This document shows positions 58,129 through 64,000 of a DNA stretch of 64,000 nt, in pieces. A model generated the notes under the pieces. That model worked only from the letters and a program-made list of their open reading frames with translations, was not told where the DNA came from and did not search any database. Every line of letters begins with the position of its first letter. Positions within the stretch are counted from its first letter, which is position 1. The DNA comes from JAENVU01 sp046598395. Its GTDB lineage: Bacteria; Actinomycetota; Acidimicrobiia; IMCC26256; JAENVU01. The stretch is from positions 16,568-80,567 of the forward strand of contig JBKJIQ010000025.1 of assembly GCA_046598395.1 (NCBI GenBank), in the 5' to 3' direction. Made by a program: the position numbers and the translations under genes.

Positions 58129-60636
58129 ATGCATCGGTTCTGGTCATCACTGGCGGTCATCCTGGGCAAGCGCGCCGGTTTGGTCGCGGTGATCGGGCTT
58201 CTGATCACGTTGACTCTCGGTGCGGGTATCAGTCGGTTGGAGTTCACCTCCGGCCAGGACGCCTACCTCAACAAGACTGACCGGGTCTTCAAGGACAATG
58301 TCGCGTACCAGAAGCTGTTCGGTGGCGAGGCGATGCTCACCGTCATCACGATGGACAAAGGCCACACCGTCGACGAGCTGTTCAACGATCAGAATCGGCC
58401 CAAGCTCGCGGCCGTCGGCAAGAAGCTCGCCGCAGACAAGCGGGACATCCTTGGCGTCATCACACCGATCGACGCGTTGGCGCTCTCGAACAATTTGGTG
58501 TCGAGCACGACGTGCGATCCGACGCAGAGCATCGCCGGCAAGTTGATCCTCGCGGCCCAGAGCCGGGCGCCGACCGCGGATCAGGCCACACGCTTCGCCG
58601 ACGCGACCGCCACGCTCAAACGAGTCAACCAGGTCCCGTGTGCACTGCAGACGCTCGGGAACCAGGACTGGGTGAAGTTTCTCCTCGTCGACAACCAGGG
58701 CGAGATCCGCAAGGCGCTGCTGCCATTCTTCCCTGACCAGCGCCACGCGCTGATCATCACGCGGTTGCAGGGCAACGCGTCGATTGAGCAAGAGGGTCAT
58801 GGCGCGGACTTCACAACTGCGACGATGAAGTCGCTGAACTTCCCGCACACGACGATCGTGACCGGTGGCGCAGCAGTGCTGCTGAACGACATCAGCAAAT
58901 ACCTCAAGGGGGGCATGCTGCTCCTCGGCGGCATCGCGGTCGCGATCATGATCGTGATCCTGCTCGTGCTGTTCAACGTGCGTTGGCGTCTGCTGCCGCT
59001 GGGGATCGTCCTCATCGGCGTGATCTGGGCGTTCGGACTCGCGGGTTACCTCGGCATCCCGCTCACCCTGGTGACGATCAGTGGTCTCCCGGTGATGCTC
59101 GGTATTGGTATCGACTACGCGATCCAGATGCACGCGCGCGTCGAGGAGGAGGTGGTCATCGACCACTCCGAGCATCCAATCCAGGAAAGTGCGCGCAACC
59201 TTGGTCCTGCGTTGCTGGTGGTGACGTTCGACGCGATCTTCGCGTTCGCCGCGCTGCGTTTCTCCAAGGTTCCGATGATCCGCAGCTTCGGTCTCCTGCT
59301 GGCGGTCGGCGTCGCGGCGATCTGTTTCGTTTCGATCATGGGGACGCTGTCGGCACTCGGCATTCGTGAGCACAAGTCGCCGACCCAGGCGCGCGACTAC
59401 CGAGAGGGGCCGCTCGGTCGGCTCGTGGTGTTCCTCGGAGGCATGTCCTGGAAGGTCGCGCCGCCGATGGTGGCGGCCGCGCTCGTGATCTTCGTGGGTG
59501 GGGTGCTGGTGGAGGATCGGCTGAAGATTCAGACCGACCCGATCGAGTGGGTCAACCCGTCATCCACGGCGGTGCGCAACATCCATGAGATCGAGAGGCA
59601 GGCCGGTATTTCCAGTGAGCTCGGGATGTACGTTGTGTCCGGCGGTGCATTCACAAACCAGTCGGTGAAGTTCGTAGACAACTTCACTGCGGAGCAGCTG
59701 TGCCGGTACGGCGACGCCAAACGTGCCCCGGAGAACTGCCCCGCCGATGCGAAGGCAGTGTCCGCCGACAAGCGCGTCCTCGCGAACGCTTCGAGCATCG
59801 TCGGTATCGCGAGCTTCCTCACTGAGGTGCCCGGGACGGCGTCGGTCGTTCCGACTGGCGCCGAGGTGAAGAACGTGTTCGACGTCGCCCCGGCCGGTAT
59901 CCGAAAGTCGACCGTCAGTGCCGACGGCAAGGCGATCAACCTCATCTTCGCCACCACGCCGGCGTCGCTCGCCAAGCGCGCCGTCGTGGTCAAGGAGATC
60001 CGCAAACGACTCGACCCGCCCGCGGGAATCCGTGCCACGCCATCGGGCCTCGCCGTCGTGGGGGTTGGCCTCCTCGACAACCTCGAGGCAAACCGCATCC
60101 TGCTCACATATCTCGCGATCGGATTCGTGTTCCTCTTCCTCACGGTCCGGCTGCGGTCGATCATCCGTGCGCTGCTCTCGCTCGTGCCCGTGTTGATCGC
60201 CGTGGGCGCAGCGTCCCTGTTCGCATACTTCGCGGGCTTCACGCTGAGTCCAATGACCGCGGTCGGTGGACCGCTCGTGGTCGCTGCCTGTACCGAGTTC
60301 ACGTCGCTGATCCTGCTGCGGTTCGTGGAGGAGCGACGACGAGGGCTCGATCCCCAGGAGGCGGTCGACGTGGCCGCGGCGCGCACCGGTCGGGCGTTCA
60401 TTGTCTCGGCGCTCACCGCAATCTCGGGAATCGCGGTGATCGCCGCGTCATCACTGCCGCTGCTGCGCGACTTCGGCATCATTGTTGCGGTGAATGTGGC
60501 GGTCGCGCTGCTGAGTGCGCTCGTCGTACTACCGCCGATGCTCGTCTGGGCCGACCGGCACAACTGGGTGTCGCGAGGCTTGGTCAAGCCCCATCCGGGT
60601 CAGGTCGTCGACGAGCACGCGCCAACGCCGGCCTAG
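58129..60636 (+). CDS. MMPL-family RND transporter
   Basis: 835 residues, start ATG 58129 after GGGGAGGA. Two RND halves, each with a first helix, a large extracytoplasmic loop and five further helices. First half: ALVAVIGLLITLTLGAG, a loop to about 235, then GGMLLLGGIAVAIMIVILLVLF and SGLPVMLGIGIDYAIQMHARVEEEV. The second half starts APPMVAAALVIFVGGVLV and ends with ALTAISGIAVIAASSLPLLRDFG. Such proteins move lipids or siderophores across the membrane. Lone gene: no accessory. The ligand is unknown. A hairpin at 60645-60660 ends the unit. Confidence 0.9.
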   Translation: MHRFWSSLAVILGKRAGLVAVIGLLITLTLGAGISRLEFTSGQDAYLNKTDRVFKDNVAYQKLFGGEAMLTVITMDKGHTVDELFNDQNRPKLAAVGKKLAADKRDILGVITPIDALALSNNLVSSTTCDPTQSIAGKLILAAQSRAPTADQATRFADATATLKRVNQVPCALQTLGNQDWVKFLLVDNQGEIRKALLPFFPDQRHALIITRLQGNASIEQEGHGADFTTATMKSLNFPHTTIVTGGAAVLLNDISKYLKGGMLLLGGIAVAIMIVILLVLFNVRWRLLPLGIVLIGVIWAFGLAGYLGIPLTLVTISGLPVMLGIGIDYAIQMHARVEEEVVIDHSEHPIQESARNLGPALLVVTFDAIFAFAALRFSKVPMIRSFGLLLAVGVAAICFVSIMGTLSALGIREHKSPTQARDYREGPLGRLVVFLGGMSWKVAPPMVAAALVIFVGGVLVEDRLKIQTDPIEWVNPSSTAVRNIHEIERQAGISSELGMYVVSGGAFTNQSVKFVDNFTAEQLCRYGDAKRAPENCPADAKAVSADKRVLANASSIVGIASFLTEVPGTASVVPTGAEVKNVFDVAPAGIRKSTVSADGKAINLIFATTPASLAKRAVVVKEIRKRLDPPAGIRATPSGLAVVGVGLLDNLEANRILLTYLAIGFVFLFLTVRLRSIIRALLSLVPVLIAVGAASLFAYFAGFTLSPMTAVGGPLVVAACTEFTSLILLRFVEERRRGLDPQEAVDVAAARTGRAFIVSALTAISGIAVIAASSLPLLRDFGIIVAVNVAVALLSALVVLPPMLVWADRHNWVSRGLVKPHPGQVVDEHAPTPA

Positions 60637-60644
60637 CTGTCACC

Positions 60645-60660
60645 GGGGTGCACGCACCCC
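60645..60660. terminator. Terminator hairpin after the MMPL gene
   Basis: GGGGTG (60645-60650) pairs with CACCCC (60655-60660) around CACG; TT follows on the plus strand. It separates convergent stops at 60636 and 60678, so it can act in both directions. Confidence 0.5.
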
Positions 60661-60677
60661 TTCCGACACGAAAGCCG

Positions 60678-61526
60678 CTAACTCGGCGGCACGCGAAGAA
60701 ATCCCTGGTCGATGATGGCTTTGCTCCACGGCCGAGCGAGGGCGCGGAGTCGGGCGCAACCGTCTTCGCCGAGTTGCTCGTAGGCCACGACCGCCGCTGC
60801 GTCAGTGGTGTCTTCAATCCACTGGCGTTGGGTGCGCCCGGTCTCGGTCAACGTGAGTTCCGAGCCGACCTCGAGGATCCCACGCGCGCGCAGCGCGTCG
60901 ACCCCGGCCTGCCACTCGTCCTCGGGCCAGGCGCGGGTGGAGACCAGGACCGCGCTCGGTACTTCTCCGGTTGCCACGTGGGTGATCGCCGCCTCCAACC
61001 CCGAGAGTCCGGCGGCGACGAGTGCTGCGATGTGGCCGTCGCCCCGGAACTCCCGCAGCAGCGTCTGCGCGTGCCAGAGCACGAGATGGGACTCATCCGG
61101 CCAGGGAAGTGACGCGTGGCCGGCGAACAAGGGCCGACCGTCGACGTGTTCGCACGCGATCAGCGCCGCGCTCTGAGCGAGGGCCGCGGCTTCTGCCATC
61201 TCGGGAGTACCGATCGCAGCGGGGAGCGATCGACGGAGAGCGGCGTTGGCGCCGCGCACGCGAGCATCGAGAATCTGGTCCCGCGTCGCACGGTTCCACG
61301 CTTCGGGGATCGAGGCGCGTACGAGGTCGGGGCGGAAGTTGAAGAACGTAGCAATCACGACCTCGGCGGGCACCGGTCCCATCGGCGCGGCGCGCGACGC
61401 GAAATAGCCCATGCGGTCGGTGAGGCCGAGCGCCTCATAGCCGGCTGCGGCCTCGGGCGAGAAGTAGATCATCCCGTGGATTGGCTCCACGGTGCGCCAG
61501 GTGCGGCGGGCAATTGTCGGTTCCAT
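60678..61526 (-). CDS. SCO6745-like protein
   Basis: 282 residues, mostly helical. Begins ARRTWRTVEPIHGMIYFSPEAAAGYEALGLTDR and continues YFASRAAPMGPVPAEVVIATFFNFRP, the recognised opening of the SCO6745-type family in actinobacteria. Toward the C-terminus DAAAVVAYEQLGEDGCARLRALARPWSKAI looks like a helix-turn-helix or MarR-like wing, but function is not established. Start ATG 61526. Convergent with the MMPL gene; divergent from the DJ-1 gene with 246 bp between. Confidence 0.7.
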   Translation of the reverse strand: MEPTIARRTWRTVEPIHGMIYFSPEAAAGYEALGLTDRMGYFASRAAPMGPVPAEVVIATFFNFRPDLVRASIPEAWNRATRDQILDARVRGANAALRRSLPAAIGTPEMAEAAALAQSAALIACEHVDGRPLFAGHASLPWPDESHLVLWHAQTLLREFRGDGHIAALVAAGLSGLEAAITHVATGEVPSAVLVSTRAWPEDEWQAGVDALRARGILEVGSELTLTETGRTQRQWIEDTTDAAAVVAYEQLGEDGCARLRALARPWSKAIIDQGFLRVPPS

Positions 61527-61772
61527 GCTGGTCTCTCCCGAGGGTTTGGTTGAGGTCTAGGCGGCGGCGACGAGCTGTACGGCGATAAGAGCGAGCGATG
61601 GAAACGAAGCCCATCACGTGATCGCGTCGGAGTCTGACAGGCCCGTCCCAATCGCGTCGCGCTGACTGATCGGCCTCGATTCCTGCCCTTGCGGCGGGTG
61701 AGTCTCGACGGCTCGCTCGTGGGTTCCTAGGGTCCGGACTCCGTGCTCACCTTCTCGACTCCGGGAGTTCCC
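61527..61772. other. Intergenic region with a 10-bp palindrome
   Basis: The 246 bp between the divergent SCO6745-like and DJ-1-like genes contain no gene I can support. A perfect palindrome ATCACGTGAT lies at 61613-61622 and the motif ATCGCGTCG recurs at 61621-61629 and 61651-61659. These could be regulator sites. Confidence 0.3.
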
Positions 61773-62408
61773 GTGCAGATTGCTTGCGTGTTGTATCGGC
61801 CATTGACGGCGCTTGATCTGGTCGGCCCATATCAGGTGTTCTCGGGTTGGCCCGACGCCACCGTTGAGCTCGTCTCCCATGACCGTGCCGTGGTGATGGA
61901 CGACATCGGCGTGATGAGCTTCACTCCGACCGCAACCTTCGACGAGATCACCGAACCCGACGTGGTGGTGGTCCCCGGCTCCAGTCAGCCGTTCGCATCG
62001 ATTGCCGATGAGGGTCTTCTCGGGTGGCTGCGCACCGTTGCGCCAACCGCAAAGTGGGTGACGTCGGTGTGTACCGGCGCGGGCCTGCTGGCCGCGGCCG
62101 GTCTGCTCGACGGCCGGAAGTGCGCCACGCATTGGGCGTACCGCGAGGTCGTGGCGGGGATGGGTGTGGAGGTGCTCGCGCAGCGCTACGTGTTCGACGG
62201 CAAGTTCGTCACCGGTGGTGGGGTGACGGCGGGCATCGACATGGCGCTCGCGGTGACGGCGCGTGAGTTCGGCGATGCCCAGGCCAAGATCATTCAGCTC
62301 GGGATGGAGTACGACCCGTCGCCACCGTTCCCGGGCGGAACGCTCGAGACGTCGGAGCCCGCGATCGTGGAAGCCGCGATGGCCGGGCTCGTCGCGGCCG
62401 CGGGCTGA
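61773..62408 (+). CDS. DJ-1/PfpI-family glutamine-amidotransferase-like protein
   Basis: 211 residues from GTG 61773, preceded by GGGAG at 6 nt; the GTG at 61743 lacks a site. The nucleophile elbow is VTSVCTGAGLLAAAGLLDG (Cys100) with a preceding VVVPGSSQ and following ATHWAYREVV, matching isocyanide hydratase/DJ-1 group proteins. The Asp of LTALDLVGPY is conserved. Could be a hydratase, protease-like or chaperone. Its neighbour SRPBCC gene is convergent. Substrate unknown. Confidence 0.83.
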   Translation: MQIACVLYRPLTALDLVGPYQVFSGWPDATVELVSHDRAVVMDDIGVMSFTPTATFDEITEPDVVVVPGSSQPFASIADEGLLGWLRTVAPTAKWVTSVCTGAGLLAAAGLLDGRKCATHWAYREVVAGMGVEVLAQRYVFDGKFVTGGGVTAGIDMALAVTAREFGDAQAKIIQLGMEYDPSPPFPGGTLETSEPAIVEAAMAGLVAAAG

Positions 62409-62411
62409 GTC

Positions 62412-62888
62412 TCAGCCGAGCGCGGGTTTCCTGACCGTCCGGGCGAGGATTCCCAGGGTGGCGCGCAGGGCGCCTTCGGCCATGACGGGAAAGATCCCTG
62501 CGTCTTTCCAATCGGGATGGATGTTCGACCAGTCGTAGTACGACGTGACGAGGGTTCCGTCGGCAGTGGGTTCGAGCGTGTACCCGTAGGTATGGCCGAG
62601 GGGTGGCTTGATCTGGCCGATGATCGTCCACGCGATCTCACGGTCTTGGTCGAAGGTCGTGATGTTTACCGTGACGTCATAGAGGCCCATTGGATAATCG
62701 TTCAACGATTCGCGGTCCATGTGTACCACGAAGCTGTCGCCGACCGCGCTGACCGGCTCGCCGGTGGAGGATTGCAGCATCCCGGAACTGTCGATGGCGA
62801 CGTGGCCTTTGGGATCGCTCAACACCCGGAAGATCGCTTCGGGGGTCGCGTTGATCGTGCGTTGGACTTCAAAGCGTTCGGTGGTCAC
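62412..62888 (-). CDS. SRPBCC-superfamily (polyketide-cyclase-like) protein
   Basis: 158 residues starting FEVQRTINATPEAIFRVLSDPKGHVAIDSSGML, the canonical START/Bet v1 opening with the helix-grip cavity. It ends with GTLVTSYYDWSNIHPDWKD and a C-terminal helix. Such proteins bind hydrophobic ligands or act as cyclases; none can be assigned. ATG at 62888. It is convergent with the DJ-1 gene with 3 bp between stops. Confidence 0.82.
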   Translation of the reverse strand: MTTERFEVQRTINATPEAIFRVLSDPKGHVAIDSSGMLQSSTGEPVSAVGDSFVVHMDRESLNDYPMGLYDVTVNITTFDQDREIAWTIIGQIKPPLGHTYGYTLEPTADGTLVTSYYDWSNIHPDWKDAGIFPVMAEGALRATLGILARTVRKPALG

Positions 62889-63086
62889 GGCAGCTTCCTC
62901 GGATTCGGGTCGGGGTCCTCGACGGGTGGAGGGTATTCGTTCGTCGCGGCGTCACGGATCATCCGCGAGGCGCGTTGTGTTGCGTGTCTTCCAGCCAATG
63001 GACGTCATCACCCTGGATGACGAGGAGTTCCTCCCATTTCACGCCGATGCCGTTGCGGGCGATGTGCGGCTCGGTTTGGGTCTGCG

Positions 63087-63638
63087 CTATCGGCTGCGAA
63101 CGTGCACGCGCTCGGGGCTGGACCCGTCGACGATCGCGTCGCGCACGAACGTGAACCCGGCTCGTTCGAATGCCCGACACGATCGCGCATTCTCGGGGTG
63201 TGGTGCGCCGACGGCGCGGCTGATCGTCGGATCCGCGAACACGATGGCGGTGACGAACCGATCGAGCGCGGCGGTGCCGTCCCCGCGCCCGACCGCGTTG
63301 GGTTCGCCGATGAAGAGGTCGATTCCGGCACCACCCGATTCCGTCTCGCCAATCTGCGCTGCGTACTCCGGCTCGCCCGCGAGGCGATACCACTGGATGA
63401 GACCGACGGCGCGCCCGTCGACCGTGATGATGTGCCGTTGCGTTCCCTCCGCCTCCGGATCGAGGCCGGGCGCGTACTTCTCGTAGACCTGCGCTTCGGT
63501 GGCCGCGTCGTCACCCGGTCCGCCGAGTGACCCCGGACCCGAACTCACGCCCCACCACTCGTACACGTGGGGCGTATTCAGCCATCGGCGGATCAACGGG
63601 AGGTCATCGAGGGTCAGCGCCGGAAACGAGATGTCCAC
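63087..63638 (-). CDS. GNAT acetyltransferase resembling AAC(6')-Ib-type enzymes
   Basis: 183 residues from GTG 63638. The order HVYEWWGV, YAPGLDPEAEGTQRHIIT, GLIQWYRLAGEPEYA, GGAGIDLFIGEPNAVGRGDGT and ENARSCRAFERAGFTFV resembles the aminoglycoside 6'-N-acetyltransferase/IucB-like group, in which WWG and GIDLFIGE are hallmark positions. Chromosomal relatives without resistance function are common, so no resistance is claimed. Upstream reading frame to 63881 is not conserved. The region to the right holds a large hairpin and tRNA-Gly. Confidence 0.72.
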   Translation of the reverse strand: MDISFPALTLDDLPLIRRWLNTPHVYEWWGVSSGPGSLGGPGDDAATEAQVYEKYAPGLDPEAEGTQRHIITVDGRAVGLIQWYRLAGEPEYAAQIGETESGGAGIDLFIGEPNAVGRGDGTAALDRFVTAIVFADPTISRAVGAPHPENARSCRAFERAGFTFVRDAIVDGSSPERVHVRSR

Positions 63639-63750
63639 GTTCCACAGCTTTGCATCACGTGTACCGCGAGTCGCTCGTCGACGTCGCGTTCGCGCACAGG
63701 TCCTGTATGGAGTCGGTCGGTTGCTCTCCGAACGTCCCCCCGATCCGACC

Positions 63751-63792
63751 TTCGTTCGCTTTACCCACCCCTGAGGGGGTGAAGCGAACGAA
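63751..63792. terminator. Large inverted repeat hairpin upstream of the GNAT gene
   Basis: TTCGTTCGCTT (63751-63761) pairs with AAGCGAACGAA (63782-63792); the stem extends inward through a wobble, A-T and CCC/GGG to about 16 bp, with the loop ACCCCTGAGG. It is about 95 nt downstream of the tRNA-Gly 3' end and 113 bp upstream of the GNAT start. It could end tRNA transcription or be a REP-like repeat unit. Confidence 0.45.
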
Positions 63793-63887
63793 AGTGGCGG
63801 GGTGGGACTGAACCTGCGTCCGGGGTGCAGATCGCTCGCGGCGCGTGGGTCCACCCGCGAGCAGGGGTGTGACCTGCGCATTCAGAG

Positions 63888-63961
63888 TGGAGCGGGTGAC
63901 CGGGATCGAACCGGCATGGCCAGCTTGGAAGGCTGGGGCTCTACCATTGAGCTACACCCGC
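63888..63961 (-). tRNA. tRNA-Gly (anticodon TCC)
   Basis: 74 nt with encoded CCA (complement at 63888-63890). Acceptor GCGGGTG pairs with CACCCGC, discriminator T, anticodon loop CTTCCAA (TCC). Confidence 0.93.
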
Positions 63962-64000
63962 GAGGCCAGCGAGGGTAGCAGCGCCCTTCGTGTTGGACTG

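Noticed and set aside
62959..63086. In-frame leftward stretch ending ...VKWEELLVIQGDDVHWLEDT
   Set aside because: It reads like protein but has no ATG, GTG or TTG in a suitable position before it and no ribosome site; it may be a gene remnant, but evidence is too thin to list.
63087..63638. Aminoglycoside resistance gene
   Set aside because: Similarity to AAC(6')-Ib-type enzymes is family-level only; chromosomal GNATs with these motifs are common, so resistance cannot be claimed from sequence.
1..64000. CRISPR array, rRNA operon, IS element, prophage, integrase
   Set aside because: No regularly spaced repeats, rRNA sequence, transposase, integrase or phage structural gene was seen on either strand.

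Overview
The window is GC-rich DNA (roughly 65 percent by eye) from an actinobacterium. The evidence is the mec-cysO-cysM sulfur-transfer cassette followed by murI, a metallo-beta-lactamase-fold gene, rph and rdgB (an order known from Mycobacterium tuberculosis), frequent GTG starts, a luciferase-like monooxygenase, an SCO6745-like protein and many acyl-CoA/lipid genes. The CAP-domain protein with C-terminal DGFGG repeats and the secreted propeller proteins would fit Acidimicrobiia, but genus cannot be assigned from sequence alone. No plasmid, phage, IS element, CRISPR array or rRNA was recognised.

Layout. 1-15.6 kb: a TesB-like thioesterase (cut by the window edge), pirin, an SMP-30 lactonase, several oxidoreductases including a 2OG-Fe(II) oxygenase, a CAP-repeat exported protein with a structured leader, an acyltransferase plus two tandem thioesterases, YqgE, MsrA and an EamA transporter. 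15.7-22.4 kb: an exported beta-propeller, a translationally coupled aldo-keto reductase/LLM monooxygenase pair divergent from a Gfo/Idh dehydrogenase, then an enoyl-CoA hydratase, a Rieske oxygenase and a SnoaL-like protein, with a KstR-like palindrome ahead of the Rieske gene. 22.4-30.3 kb: DsbA-like protein, a membrane diguanylate cyclase, two acetyltransferases, an AhpD-like protein, a coupled pair of propeller lipoproteins and rsgA.

30.3-33.4 kb: ssrA (tmRNA) and smpB flanking an M50 protease. Downstream of the ssrA 3' end lies a cluster of three broken genes: a truncated methyltransferase, a frameshifted DUF4262 gene and an aminoglycoside-phosphotransferase-family relic with two internal deletions. 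33.5-38.4 kb: AT3-SGNH acyltransferase, EthD-domain protein and a solitary molybdenum hydroxylase large subunit. 38.4-44.1 kb: a tight operon mec-cysO-cysM-tsaC/sua5-murI-MBL-rph-rdgB linking cysteine synthesis, tRNA t6A modification, cell-wall D-glutamate and RNA/nucleotide quality control. 45.3-51.6 kb: two large overlapping paralogous PAS/GAF-GGDEF-EAL proteins ending 7 nt before tRNA-Leu. 51.6-64 kb: SDR, a glycosidase lipoprotein, an alcohol dehydrogenase, a TylF-like methyltransferase, an AbiEi/DUF559-like protein, an MMPL transporter, small stand-alone enzymes and four more tRNA genes (Lys, His, Arg, Gly).

Most of the window is ordinary chromosomal housekeeping and catabolic content. 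The parts most worth a second look are the ssrA-adjacent gene graveyard, the rph/rdgB 15-bp repeat with a hidden in-frame small ORF, the leader of the CAP-repeat gene, the tandem c-di-GMP proteins, the solitary molybdenum hydroxylase, and the KstR-like site before the Rieske gene. No clearly new multi-gene system was identified.
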